A DNA stretch of 64,000 nt from Cladocopium goreaui (GCA_947184155.2 CAMXCT020000251.1:163501-227500); one strand, 5' to 3'. Shown: positions 21,617 through 34,874, numbered from the stretch's first letter. The notes: a model not told the origin generated them from the sequence alone. Made by a program: numbers and translations.

Positions 21617-24600
21617 GGTGGTTCCTCGTTTCTCTTGTTTGGTGCCCGGCCCCGGCGACCGAGCCGGCGCTGGGCCAAGGGCAAAGACGGCCCCACGGTG
21701 GTGGAGGATGGGACGCTGATGGGGGACAGGCCCAAAGTGAGATATATCTGGTGGCTTGGCGGTGGGCTGCAACTTGAGCAAGAAATAGGGCTTTACAGAT
21801 TTGAATGGGTGAAGTTGGGAACACGGACCAACAGATTTGGGATGTGGGATTTTCACAATTATATCCCAAGGCCCAAGAACCTTTTCCATTCAAACTGTCT
21901 CATAGTATTTGCTGTTTTCAGTCACTCCCAGAGTTGGATGACATCTGTAGGAGCTGCCAATATTTAGGCCCTTTTGCAGCCTTGGCATCAATCCACAATC
22001 GTTTCCTCTAGATCTTCCAAGTTGAACCAATCCAATGATCCACGCGGGGCCGAGGCAAGTGCCCCAAGCGGCTGCACCTGAGATCGTGCTCTCTGGCCGC
22101 TCTAATGCTGGAAAGAGCACTCTGTTGAATGAAATCCTTGGTGCCTCAGCTGGATGGCTCAGATTTGGTTCGAGGATGTTTAGGACTTTTGTGCCTCGGC
22201 CATTTTTCCGGCTTCCATCGGAGTTGGATGACAGCGCCAGGTGCGAATGGCCTGAAGAAAGCCGCTCCGACATCCGTCAAGGGTGGGCGAACTCGAACCC
22301 TCAACTGGTATCCCATCGGCTTTGATGAGCCTATCGGTTCCTTAGATACATTGCGACGTTTTTTCTTCACCTTTTTTTGGTGGGTATATACAGGCTATAT
22401 AGGTTATACAGGTGCATGAGATGAACATCCAACTGAGGCTGGGCCGGAAATGTGTACGGCTGGGTGCCGGGAGCGGTGACGACGAAACCTCCGAGTTGAC
22501 TCGACATGGTCAAGGACCAGGGCTGCAATCCCAACTGCATGGGGCTGTTGCACCGCAAAAAGTCTCTGAAATGTTGGCGACCAAAATGCAAGAGAGAGAG
22601 AGAGAGTCTTCATTTGTATCCTACACTCGGAGGCATTCATATAAAAATATATACATACGCATGTATACACATTTTTAAGCAAATACATATTTGCATGAAC
22701 ATGTCTATAGTTATCTATATATACTTATGCAATGAAATCTAGTGATGAATGATGATGAATGTAACTATATATATATATGAACATACACATATGCACGTAG
22801 TCATATCACTCGGGATGCACCATCTATCACCGGCTTATGACACATTTTTTTTGTACACCCATGTGCACCCTAAATCAAATCCATCGGAAGACAGGTTTCA
22901 AAGCCCCCCATCTGAAGCCTTTGTCCCGGAATTGCTTTGTTGGAACATTTAGAGGAAACCAACCGTAAAATCCAGGGTTTCAACGGTGAATTATTCATGA
23001 ACCAACCCGTTGCATCGGAAGATATAACTGGGAATATCCCATCTATCACAGCTTATCATATAACCTTTGAGACCTGCTTTAGCCGTCAAATCAATTAGCG
23101 GCAAAATTCCTCAAAATTCCTCATCCCTTGCATATGTTGCAGCTGGTTGCTCGCAGACTGAGGATGCTGCTTGGTGGATTGCTTCGGTTTGGGTCCCGTG
23201 GACTTCTCCCTTACTGCGCGGCGCCTGCAAACCTGGGGCCCTGTGCTACAGAAGTTCATCAGCGAGCGCCGGGCGCCTTGGGTAACAAAAGGACTGGCCA
23301 AGGAAGGTGGGAAAAGTTGGGAAAGGTTTCGATCTGTATTGATGACGAGATATGCGTTCTCATTTTTTCTGTTTGGGTGGATCATCTCGCGGTTCCTGAT
23401 GTTCTGATTCCATTCTCCAAGTTACAAAAAGGGGAATAGATCAAGAATTGGTGATGGATCTCGGCTCAAAGTGTCAGGGTGCTTAGCACTGATCTAGCCT
23501 CTCGCGATATCATGTGCAGGGTTAGAGTCAAGTCAGAGTTCTCACTGTTCCGTTTTTTTGCTTGAGGTTTAGGGGCAGAGATCCATTTTTTGCCGGTACC
23601 CTCTGGTAACCTAACATAGCTATAGAAAATCACATATTTTTGAAAACATAGCTATGGAACATCTATAACATTTTTGAAAACATATCTTGAATAGGTCATA
23701 TCATCTATATACTAGCGGAGTATCATTTATTTTTTGGGGATCTAGTACTGAAATGATTCCCCTTGGATCATTTACCGGGTAAACTCACAGTTCGATGTGG
23801 ATCATTTTTGTAGGAAAACCATATGGCTTTTCCACATGTTTCTCTACCCTAGGGTAATCAACCATCACCAAGATGCACCATTTCTAACCATTATTAACCA
23901 TGATCAACCATTAGTAACATTTAGTAACCACTATGAACCATTATGACCTACTATAAACCAATAGCCGCTATTAACTGTTAACCCAGCCGTGGGATCCATA
24001 TGACCCAGGCCATCAGCATGGTGTGTCACTTGATCAGCTGCGAGCAGAAGGGCCGACTCTCCGAAGGGGATGAGCAGTGGCCGTGTCTCAAAATGGGGAG
24101 ATTGTGGATGATAAGCATCTATATCTATAATCTCTCTCTCTCTCTATATATATAAATCACGAAAGCTAGCGTCAGCTAGCTGGAGTCTTCTTGCTTTAGC
24201 AAGTATTCCGGGGGCTGCTCAAGGACATCACGTGATTTTTCACGCGAAAGGGGGGGACCCCCCCACCACCACCACCACCACCACCACCACCAGCATCAGC
24301 ATCATCATCATCATCATCATCATCATCGTTATTCAATTACATTTTATCATTATTGGCAATTATTGGCATTATCACGAAAGCTAGCGTCAGCTCGCTAGAG
24401 TCTTCTTGCTTTAGCAAGTATTCCGGGGCTCCCCAAGGACATCACGTGATTTTTCCCACGAAAGGGCCCCCCCCTGCCCCCTCCCCCATATATATCATTG
24501 TTATATATCATATATCATATATCATTGTTGCATCCTCGTTGGGACGAACAATGCCGCGACACGATGATGACAGTCCCTCCGCAACTCACCTCTTCCCTTC

Positions 24601-27600
24601 CTTCTTTCTCCTACCCCGCTAGCTTTCGTCATCCACCCCCGGCCTCAAGTATAATATACATCGAGAGAACGTGTTTGGTCGCCCCAATGCTTTTGCTGAT
24701 TAGAATGCGCTCAGTGTGTATACAGTTGAACACGAAAGTTATTAAAGGGCTTGTGAAACGTGCACAACTTCTGTGACACGTGCACAACTTCTGTGAAACG
24801 TGCACAAGTGCTGGGAAACGTGCACAGCACAACATCTCTGAAACGTGCACATATAGAATACTTGAAAAGACTGGGTGGGGGCGGTGAAACACGTTATATA
24901 TATATATATCATATACATATGTGTGATTATATATGTGTTATGTGTTATGTGTTGTGTGTGTTGTGTGTTACGTGTTGTGTGTTGCGTTGTGTGTACGTAC
25001 ATATGCATATATACGGCTGAAGCAGGCTTGGTTTGAACGCAATGGAGAAAGTGGGTCAGGTTTGGATCAAATTATGGCCATTACACATTGAGGGAATTAA
25101 CGGATGAGAAGGGATAAGGCCATCAATTTTATGGGGATTTGGTAGGATCTATAGTGTTAAATTATTGACACTATGACTAGGATGTTTGGATTTCTCTCCA
25201 AATTGAGAGATGCCTATTTATGTCAGGAAAACAACTGGGTGAACATCTAGAGGTACTGCGTTGCTGCGCTTGTTTTTTGGGAGGTTCTGGTGAGTTTGAG
25301 GATATTCATCCACTTCGCATGGTTCTTGATTCATGCTCCGATACGTCAGACGATCTACTGTAAGAAACTGGGCAAGTGGACCTTGTGTATTGGATGACAG
25401 GCCTGTGGTTGGCCAATACGTACTATTGCTGGTTCAAAAGAGCAGGTTTTGGGCATGATCCACTTGGCTATTAGGAAGGCCCTTCAACTTCATCCTGATA
25501 GCAGGCTGACAGTGACTGAGGTTGGTGGAAATCTTTCAAAGATGTGATGCTGAGAGGGCGAGATGTGGCATGATGCCCTTTCGCTACGTGGTAGTCTTGA
25601 CAAAGACGGACCTTTGCAAGTCGCTCGGGGCGTTTAGCGGTCCACTGGTTTCTTTCGGAAGAAATGATGTGTTGTGGGAACCAATGCTATAAACTCCTTG
25701 CTTGGGTACCGGCTATCGTTTTCATACCCTCCAACTGGTAAACTAGGGTCAATAGGGCGTGGTTTGTTGGGCGTGGTTGTTGTCGCACTTACCACATTAA
25801 TTACGTGGAGTCTCCCAAGGCACTACTGTACCAGTCATTTTCCCTACTTGTGCAAAAACACGACATGCTTGAGCTGGCTATTTGGATGAGACATTTTCAG
25901 GTGTAGCTGGATTTACAACCAGAAATTAGCTGGTAGATAGCCCCACTCATGAGCATAAAAGACTATCTCCACATTCACAACTTGGTAGCTGCACGGCAGT
26001 TATACTCTGCTTTATAGCACCTATTAAGTATATATATATATCTACCATAAACCACAGTCAACCCAGTTTTTTTCACCAACTTAGCTAACCATGGGGCACC
26101 ACCTTGAGCCCCATGGCTTTCTGGGGAAGCCAGCAACAAGCCGTCGAGGCCAGAGCGGGCTGACAGATTTCGTGCGCGGTTGGATCGACGGCTGACGGAA
26201 ATGGGCCAAGAGGTTTACAGGAGACGACTGGATTTGATTTGGATGTGGGTCAAAATGGAAGACCTAGGGAACCACAGATGGAAATGTCTAGTTTAGTATT
26301 AACCATCCATAATTATTGGGGTACCTAATTTTGACCCATACCCATTTATATGTGGCCAAAGTGGCAAAATAGAGGGAAACAGGATGTGGAAACACTATGA
26401 AACAGTTGGAAAAAGGGGAAATTGTGAGGTTATCTACACTTACACCATCCCGGAGGGGAAGAAACTGCCATCTAATTTCTATCTTTTTTTGGCCACCAGT
26501 ATATAGGTGGGTGTGGCTACTACGTATTGCGAGTGGCTCTTGAGTGGCCCTCCCAAGTCGTGTCAGGATTGTGTCCTGCACGTCGATGACTGAAGATGGA
26601 TCTGGGATACAGGAGGTGCAACGGTTGATCCTTGGTGCAGAGATTTTGGGCTCAAGTGGATAGACCCAAGTGGCCCAAGTGGTTGGAATTAGAACGGGGT
26701 AGCATTTGGATGCATTTGGTAATTTAACATTTGGAAGCCATGGCCCCTTTAGTTCGATGATTTAACTACTCGAATGTTTATTTTCAGAAGTTATGTCAAA
26801 TGGCCGCAAAGATCGTAAAGTAACTAGGGTGAAGAACTCAGATTCGAACTGCCACTGTGACAGTATGACCATCATGGGGATTGACGGATCAGGCCAAGGA
26901 TCAGCGGTCCAGCCTTCTGAGGATTGACGAAGCAAAACAAGAAGGCTGGGAAGGCTTGCAGGACTGGCTATCAGATGTGCTCCAGATGCATTTGGAAGAC
27001 TGGCATCCGGTATGCCCTCCCAAATTTTCTCCGTGATTTGGACCCCCCTGATCAACTGAACCACATGATGCTCGGACCAATGGATACTTTGGACTCTTCT
27101 GAGTGGAGAAATGTATGCAATTGGAACGTCCTTCTTTCTTGAAAAAGAATGACGGACTTCTTGATGCGACGTTCCTTGGCCCGACCGTGCATTTACATGG
27201 GTGACCTCAACAGTGCGGGAGTCAGCTTCTAAGCCCGGTGACTTATTCCAAACTGCAGCAACACACATCACAATTGTATACACACTACGCCTGTAAATTC
27301 CGTCAAATTTCATCAATGTTGTATTCACCTTCCACTCACCGGCCCCCCAAAAAAACGGCTGTGAAATCACCAAAAACAGCTGTGAAATCCATAGAGACAC
27401 GGTCCCCCCAACCGTTGCCCCAGCCCATCCCACTTAGCAAGCTGTCTTGGGTTGGACCTGAGGCTAGATATGCTGTACATTACTGTAAGGAGGGCTATGG
27501 CTATTTTTCCTTTGGCCAGGTTTTGTTTTTTTGTTTTTTATTCATGGTTCTGCTTTTCTGCTTCTCTGCTTTTTCCATTTTTTACTTTTCCTACTTCTCT

Positions 27601-28415
27601 GCTTTTCTGCTTTTGTGCTTCTGTGCCTTTCTACTTCTACTTTTCTTCCCTTCTCATGTGTTTTTGCTGCTCTACTTCTTCCTTCTCCTCTGCTTCTCTG
27701 CTTCCTTTCTTTACCGTCTCTTTGCTTTTCTTTCTCTTTTGCTTTATTCTCTCCGGTTTGTATACTTCTTTGCTTCCGTGCTTGTAATTCGCATTCTCTT
27801 GGCCATTTGGGTTCTTTATGGTTCTCTGCCTCTTTTATTTTCTAGGCTTCTGCTTGGATGCTTCTCTTCATTCAGCTTGTTCTTTTTCTATGCAGTGTTT
27901 TCCTTTCTTTTCTGGTTACTTTTGCATGTGATGATGCCTTTGCATCTTGGTGCTTTGTATCTGAGAATGCGCAATGAGTACCATATTTAACCTACAGCAA
28001 TACATTTGAGAACAGTTGTTGTCATTCTGTGCTGTTAAGGTCAACCCCCGGGCGACCAACACCCTTCAACCTTTTTTCTAGTTCCAAACTGTTCTAGTTC
28101 CAAACTGTCCAAACTGTTGCAAATACAAGGCAAATGGTACCAGAACAGAAATCCCAAAAAGAAACCAAAAACTATTCTGCATCCTTACTATATTTCTACT
28201 TTTACCTGGGTCAATCACCATGGTTCTTCAGATCCCAGGTTCCAGCTGGCTCCCGTCCCGAGGCCTTCCAGGCGCCCAAACCCCCCGGTGGCGGAAAAAC
28301 CACCACCGAGCGGCGACAGATCCGACAGCGCTACGTGCAGAGCGCCAAGCAATCGGCGCAGAAGCCGTCCAAGGGCGGGCCGGGCGCCACCACAGTGCTG
28401 CCGCCGTCCGTGTGA
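21617..28415 (+). CDS. EngB/YihA-family GTP-binding protein gene (about ten exons)
   Basis: Known: EngB GTPases assist large ribosomal-subunit assembly, often in organelles of eukaryotes. Motifs occur in order: exon to 21729 (GKDGPTVVEDGTLMGD); 22055-22140 with G1 PEIVLSGRSNAGKSTLLNE; 22241-22336 with the G2 region SVKGGRTRTLNWYPIG; about 23200-23281 (LQTWGPVLQKFISERRAPW, family W..li..Yl..R); about 24000-24080 (ISCEQKGRLSEGDEQW, at the DxRHGL..D place); 25573-25615 with G4 VVVLTKTDL; 26130-26212 (NKPSRPERADRFRARLDRRL); about 26558-26641 with G5 VSCTSMTEDGSGIQEVQRLI; 26922-27009 (IDEAKQEGWEGLQDWLSDVL); 28239-28415, a basic tail with stop TGA. G3 (DxxG) was not located and should lie between 22337 and 23200. 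Introns at 21730 and 25616 begin GC. It could be a plastid or mitochondrial protein, but no start exon was identified. Confidence 0.8.
24160..24260 (+). repeat. Dispersed repeat, copy 1 (starts CACGAAAGCTAGCGTCAGC)
   Basis: About 100 bp, nearly identical to 24373-24472: both run through TCTTCTTGCTTTAGCAAGTA and GGACATCACGTGATTTTT and end in a G- or C-rich run. They flank a (CAC)n/(CAT)n array. Confidence 0.85.
24262..24330 (+). repeat. (ACC)n then (ATC)n trinucleotide array
   Basis: Perfect trinucleotides between the two copies of the 100-bp repeat, in an intron of the EngB-type gene. Confidence 0.9.
24373..24633 (+). mobile_element. Possible inverted-repeat element (CGAAAGCTAGCG ends)
   Basis: The left end ACGAAAGCTAGCG is matched at 24620-24633 by its inverse CGCTAGCTTTCGT. 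The left 100 bp repeats 24160-24260. The right part (CTTCC...CGCTAGCTTTCGTC, then a CCCC..GGCCTCAA run) recurs at about 11075-11135, so it behaves as a dispersed element. No coding capacity. Confidence 0.5.
27500..27960 (+). other. Pyrimidine-rich intron stretch
   Basis: Built of TTCTGCTTTTCTGC-type units, strongly T/C on the + strand, within the last intron of the EngB-type gene (27010-28238). A 250-codon Phe/Leu/Ser frame across it is a composition artefact. Confidence 0.75.
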
Positions 28416-28654
28416 ACAAAAACAAGGGGACCAGGGGGACCTGGGAGGTCCAAAGTGTGGTTAATTGTGGGGACACTAAAAACCAGCAATCTTGGTCTTT
28501 TTGGGTTGGGGGAGAAGCCAGTTGCTGGTCACTTGGCAGGCTTCTTCGGAATCCAAAAAAATGCATCGCAAGTGCATTCTTTCGCCATGTCAACCGCATC
28601 AAGGAAGATGTCAGGAGGTTTTTTAGATTAAATTTTGGTGTTTGATTTTCCACC

Positions 28655-31600
28655 CTGCGGTCGTACCTTGCTGCTCAATTGGCCCTGGCTGAGGCCATCA
28701 CTTGCTGTGTGGATTTGGATCGACGTGCCATCACGTGCCGCGGGCCGGATTATGATGCTGCAGTGGCAAGGGGTTTGAAACATTTTGACAAATTGTTCGG
28801 ACTTATTCTTTCGTTTATTTTTTTTTGACTTTGACGTTTCACCCATCATAACGTTAGGAAAGAATAATTGATGTTCACCAGGCAGCTGGTGGGTTTTCCC
28901 CATAGCCCCTGGCACTTGCATTCATGTAGCCTTGGGTTGTGAGGTACATGAAAAATGGCCGGGAGATTCCTGGGGACGTCAGAGCCCCAGTCTCGCCTAC
29001 GGATCAGCCACTGCCATGGTCACCAGCAAGGGTTTCCCTTGCGACTTGCGAGGCGTTCAGCCTGAAGAAAGACCTGCATGGCTACCCGCTGTTTCCACAT
29101 GCCCGGCCTCTTAGGTTCCAAGGAGCTCTTGGTGGGAAGATGTCAACCCAGGATTGATAACATCGCTTTGGTTGTTAAGGTCCCAGACAAGGATGGCTTT
29201 AATAAACAACTTTTAAATGGAGGCGAGCATTTTTTGACATTAATGTATGTATCATTTGTTGGGCTACAACAACCCGGCACCGAATCAACGACGGATAAAT
29301 CCTGGGTTGACACCATGTGGATGATATCCAGGCCACCGGTGAATAGCGGGTTTCACCCCAGGTAGTTTAGACAGATATGACTTGCACTTGCACCATTCAC
29401 ATATTACATAACTTACATAGTTATATCTTTGCACATATTTAAACAAGACAATATAAGATAATGTAAGTATATAACATACATGTACTCGCACAGAGGGAGA
29501 GAGAGAGAGAGAGATATATACATATATATAATATAGATTAATATAGTATATATATATATATTATAATATGTTAAAACGTAATCAAATTGTTTGGCCCCAC
29601 GGTGCTCAGATAGCCATCATTCCCAGCCCTAGGTCTATACTAAGGAGGCCACCTTCTCCATCTCCTTCGATGGCAGGGGGGGAGCCTCCCAGCGGCAGAA
29701 GGATGGGAAAATCTGCGGGAGACCCACAGGAAAACCCTGTTCTTTACGAAAAAACTAAAAGCCAGACTGTAGCAAGATGTTCCATGATGTTCCTTTAAAC
29801 CAATCCATTGATCTAATAATGTCATATAATGTCATATAATGTCCAGAAGAACAATCCTAGAGGGACGCATTTTGATGTAATCAAGCAGAGGGACCAAGAC
29901 CTAAACAAAGATCATGTGACCGCTTGAAGCACGCTTGATGCGGAAAACCCATTGCCATTTGTTTTTCGGCAACTCGCAAGCAGTACTCGGTCAAACCACC
30001 TCAAAGATGGATACTCTCATCCAGAAATGGTCAGCATTGCCCATCCTTTTTTCATTATTCCTTCATATTCCTCCATATTATACTTCATATTCCTTCATAT
30101 TCCTTCATATTCCTTCATATTCCTTCATATTCCTTCATATTCCTTCATATTCCTTCATATTCCTTCATATTCCTTCATATTCCTTCATATTCCTTCATTA
30201 TTCCTTCATATTCCTCCATATTCCTTCATTATTCCTCCATATTCCTCCATATTCCTCCATATTCCTCCATATTCCTTCATTATTCCTCCATATTATACTT
30301 CATATTCCTTCATATTCCTTCATATTCCTTCATATTCCTCCATATTCCTTCATTATTCCTCCATATTCCTCCATATTCCTCCATATTCCTTCATTATTCC
30401 TCCATATTCCTCCATATTCCTCCATATTCATATTCCTTCATATTCCTTCATATTCCTTCATATTCCTTCATATTCCTTCATATTCCTTCATATTCCTTCA
30501 TATTCCTTCATATTCCTTCATATTCCTTCATTATTCCTTCATTATTCCTCCATATTCCTCCATATTCCTCCATATTCCTCCATATTATACTTCATATTCC
30601 TTCATATTCCTTCATATTCCTTCATATTCCTTCATATTCCTTCATATTCCTTCATATTCCTTCATATTCCTTCATATTCCTTCATTATTCCTTCATTATT
30701 CCTCCATATTCCTCCATATTCCTCCATATTCCTCCATATTATACTTCATATTCCTTCATATTCCTTCATATTCCTTCATATTCCTTCATATTCCTTCATA
30801 TTCCTTCATATTCCTTCATATTCCTCCATATTCCTTCATTATTCCTCCATATTCCTCCATATTCCTCCATATTATACTTCATATTCCTTCATATTCCTTC
30901 ATATTCCTTCATATTCCTCCATATTCCTTCATTATTCCTCCATATTCCTCCATATTCCTCCATATTCCTTCATTATTCCTCCATATTCCTCCATATTCCT
31001 CCATATTCCTCCATATTATACTTCATATTCCTTCATATTCCTTCATATTCCTTCATATTCCTTCATATTCCTTCATATTCCTTCATATTCCTTCATATTC
31101 CTCCATATTCCTTCATTATTCCTCCATATTCCTCCATATTCCTTCATTATTCCTCCATATTCCTCCATATTCCTTCATATTCCTCCATATTATACTTCAT
31201 ATTCCTTCATATTCCTTCATATTCCTTCATATTCCTTCATATTCCTTCATATTCCTTCATTATTCCTTCATTATTCCTCCATATTCCTCCATATTCCTCC
31301 ATATTCCTCCATATTATACTTCATATTCCTTCATATTCCTTCATATTCCTTCATATTCCTTCATATTCCTTCATATTCCTTCATATTCCTTCATATTCCT
31401 TCATATTCCTTCATATTCCTTCATTATTCCTCCATATTCCTTCATATTCCTTCATATTCCTTCATTTGTAGGACAAGATTTTTTTATTTCCCCGGCCTAC
31501 TTCCATGCTCTTGATGATCCCAACCGCACAACGCAGCTTGAGGCCCCTCCGCTGCTGGGCGGATATTCCTGGATCTCAACCGCCCCGAAGGCCGGATATG

Positions 31601-34600
31601 TTGAGGTCCACTTGCGTAAGGTTTGTGTGGCTTCAAGTTGTGCAATATGAAGAACAATATTACTTTGAATTGTTACTTCAATATTACATAACACAGTAAC
31701 GTTAATGATATCAATATTACTGTAGATCTTATTTTCGCTTAGAAGGCAGTGAATGGGGCAACTTGCCATTGTAACCATTAATGTCTCATTAAGAGAATAT
31801 GAATATCCCATTCATTTCCAGTTGCCTGGGTCATGCGTCACGGGTCACAGGGCGTCTTGGTGCCGCATCCCAAACAGCCACGCCCCGGCGAAGGCCGTGG
31901 GGTTTGGGTAAAGAGAAAGAACCAGTTCAATGTATTTGATATGCAATAGATAGATAATCAGCCAAACCACACGCTCTTTGAGTAGGATTTTACTTTTTCG
32001 ATCCTTTTTTTTGCGGGTTGCCAATGCCGTGATGCCATCCTCTCAAACGAAGCTACCTCCATGTCGGGACTCAGAAGGTAGAGCATGATACTCACCACCA
32101 ACATAATTTGTTTGTCCCAATTTGTGATGTGCAGTAAATATTGATAAATGGGTTTGTCTGAAAATAGGGTATATTCCCAATTATAGCCATTTAATAGGGA
32201 TAATGATCATTAACCATTGGGTTTAGGGGTACACTATTTTCAGACACACCCAAATGGACATAAATGATGACAGCGAAACATAGTACAACAGCAATAGTCA
32301 TCGCAACAGCCCGATGGACCTGCCAGGTTTGGAAGATGCGGACCAGGCGGTGGCCCATTTTTCCAGAATTTCAGTACAGGAAGCCCAAAAGATGCGGATA
32401 GAAAAGGCTCAATTTACTTCAACGTACCATTTGTGTAAAGGATTTTACTTTTTTTCTATGTTTTTTTTTGGGGTGGCTGTAGATCAAAATGAATGGAATG
32501 ACAGATGACAGAACCGAAAGTCAAAACTCTTGGACTTTGGTTTGCCAAGCGTCTCGAGACTGACGGCGTTTCTACCGCGGAAACACGGTAGGTCAGGGGC
32601 TATGCAGTATAGTTGGGCTTTGCCCATTGGTTGCTTGATGGGGTATATAATCGTAGAGTACTAATCCAATTGAACAACTGGTACGGTGGAGGAAAATGAT
32701 TGTAAACATTCCGAATGCCTGATGCCTTGCATGAACCCCCCTCATCTGTCCCTCGCTCCCTTGTTTCTTCTCTGACAATTTTGGACCTCCAAACAATGGG
32801 ATTCAGCTGCCGCAGTCCCGCGACAACTCCAAACCTGGCTTCGTGCTGACGGCCTATGGCTGGCGAACAGCTGCGGAAGCGGGCGTGCTGGGGCCCTACG
32901 CCATGGGCGATCCACAGAAAGCTGGTTGGATGTTGAGTAACACCCCCCCAAACTCTCGGGCAGTGTGCATTTGTGAGGTCGGCTTCGGCGCAGGACATCC
33001 GAATCACCACATCACCCCGTATTCCATGCAGATATCAAACTCAGATCAGTCAAGGGAAGCTGTGGTCCCCCCGGATGAAAGATTTGCACACGTTTGCATC
33101 ATTTTTCATTTTTGACTCTGCGAAAGCCAGTCAAAGCAGGAATGGCGAGGAGCTTTGGATTCATATGTGCGGACCCCAGCTTCAGTGATTTGCACGAGAG
33201 GGGAAATTACAAAGACATTACAAAGACGATAGTGTCCTATGACACGGATGGTTGTGTTGCTTTCTGATTTTGGGCTACGGGCACCGTTGTGTCGAATCTT
33301 ACAGGGCTCAAAAATTTGAAGCCACTTCTCGAAAGACTTGGCCGAAGAACGGATTCAGTAGGGAAATAACAACAATCAATGTCCTGCCATGTGCCATGAT
33401 CAAAACATGGCTTAGTTTCCCATGCAAGGGATGGTCATGAGTCATACCCGCATTCCTAGGGAAAATGGCGAACGTACATACGGATTCCGATTCTGGGATG
33501 GATGACCAGAACTTACAATCCATAAATAATAGACTTTCTGCCTGAAGTTTAGGTTGAATGTCTCATGTCACACCGCAATGTTTGTTTATTCAAGTGGTCT
33601 TTTGTTTGAAAGAGATGGAAAAAGGTACTTCCGAAGGAAAGGTACCTAAAAACAAGGTGAGTTGTGGAAAACCCACAACTTGCAAAACCTTCAGAGGCAT
33701 GTGCCGGTGTGAAAATTGAGCACTGAAACCTAAATATAAGCATAAACATAAATTCAAATGTAAATATAAATATAAATATAAAATATAAATATAAACAAAT
33801 TAAATAAATAAATATATATATATATATGATTGTATATGTATATAATGCACATATAATCTAGGTAATCCCATGTTCCGCCCATGGCACAGCCTGGTAAATC
33901 GAAACGCAGGTGAAACACTTCACCTCCCTTTTAGAGCTGGGATCTCAGATTGGAAACATTTGCAGGGCTGTACAGCTGGGGAGGTTCCAGCATTCAGTCT
34001 CAATTTTTGGTGGTTTCTTGACGTTAGTTGCATTTAGTTGCACTTTCGCCCGACTTTCGGGTGACGTAAGAACCACCCACCTTTATAGTTGCCGTTGACG
34101 AACGGAATATAGAAAGACCGGTTGCCTTTAGTTGCACGTCAGGTTGGAATATGAAGCAGAGAAAGAAGCCGTTCTGGAACGAGTGGTGGCCTCGGTTGGG
34201 CCACTGACCTCTCAAGGTGACCACCTCCAAACCTGGCGCTCCAAGAGGGGCTGGATGGGGCTGGTCTCAAAATTATTCAAAACCCCACCGGGCCCCATGG
34301 TTTACCATCATTTTCCCCATTTTCAATTGCAATTTTTGGTTTTTGCCAACCAAATTTGAGACTAGCCGAGTATGATTCAGTATGATATTGTTGATGATAT
34401 ATCCCATCAGCTGGTAATATATATATATATATAATATTTTGTATATCCCATGACGCCATGGTGCAGGTGAACAAACGAAGCCCCAATCAGCTGGTGGCAG
34501 ATGGCACTGGAGCCCCTTGGGCCGACGATATCAGCGGCTTTTTTCACTTTTAAACTCTTGGATTTATCCTATTAAATCCCATTAAATCCCATTAAACCAC

Positions 34601-34787
34601 CATTTTCCTATGGATTTCTAGGGGGTCGAAAAATTACTGGACAGAGCCCCAATTTATTCAGGGGCCTCGCTGAAAGAATCGCCTTTTGCAGATCGTTGGA
34701 CTTGGGGCTGAATTTGATCGAACTGCGGGGCGCATCACGTGTGAAGCTCAGTCCGACTGGGAGATTTTCGGCTTCCCCGTCGGTTGA
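28655..34787 (+). CDS. Unrecognised multi-exon gene ending at 34787
   Basis: Exon candidates on + : about 28655-28775 (LRSYLAAQLALAEAITCC), about 28978-29130 (FSLKKDLHGYPLFPHARPL), 29633 to about 29710 (VYTKEATFSISFDGRGGASQ), 31472-31620 (FFISPAYFHALDDPNR ... GGYSWISTAPKAGYVEVHLR, then GTTTGT), about 31822-31900 (AWVMRHGSQGVLVPHPKQPR), about 32309-32397 (MDLPGLEDADQAVAHFSRIS), 32807-32920 (KPGFVLTAYGWRTAAEAG, then GC), 34467 to about 34538 (NKRSPNQLVADGTGAPWADD), and a last exon 34692-34787 (IVGLGAEFDRTAGRITCEAQ) with TGA. Acceptors are AG in most cases. I do not recognise the family, and some exons could belong to separate genes. The 31472 exon directly follows the decamer array. Confidence 0.5.
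30050..31468 (+). repeat. 1.4-kb decamer minisatellite (TCATATTCCT)
   Basis: Ten-base units CATATTCCTT and CATATTCCTC, with 11-base CATTATTCCTT/C variants. A marker string TATTATACTTCATATTCC recurs eight times at irregular 120-290 base spacing, so there is a higher-order organisation. The + strand is a near-continuous pyrimidine/AT tract that ends three bases before the splice acceptor TTTGTAG of the next exon. Two overlapping frames stay open for over 500 codons only because stops are absent from the unit. Confidence 0.95.
32150..32256. mobile_element. MITE family 2 copy
   Basis: The left end GGGTTTGTCTGAAAATAGGG and the right end CACTATTTTCAGACACACCC are inverted repeats with few mismatches. 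Related ends occur at 9990-10015 and 40190-40287. Non-coding, within an intron of the preceding gene model. Confidence 0.7.
33190..34466. other. Long intron or spacer, no exon recognised
   Basis: AT-rich stretch with a (AAATAT)n-like tract at 33735-33850. A frame at 33910-34098 and others are not convincing. A (TA)n tract lies at 34418-34436. Confidence 0.5.
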
Positions 34788-34874
34788 GACAGACCAATTT
34801 GATGTGCTGTGTGTTGAAGCTAATAATCAAAGGAAGTTTAGGGGGAGAAACTTCCGTGTTACGGACTTTTAGAA

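Noticed and set aside
26640..26660. Possible spliced-leader relic (GATTTTGGGCTCAAG)
   Set aside because: The dinoflagellate leader ends CCATTTTGGCTCAAG; here the match has an extra G, lacks the upstream part, and lies inside the EngB-type gene after the G5 exon.
27238..27990. 250-codon hydrophobic frame resembling a multi-pass membrane protein
   Set aside because: Produced by a pyrimidine-rich intron tract; Phe/Leu/Ser/Cys composition follows the TTCTGC repeat.
29935..31650. A 571-codon and an overlapping 520-codon frame rich in Ile/Phe/Ser/His
   Set aside because: Both come from the stop-free decamer array TCATATTCCT; the real exon starts only at 31472.
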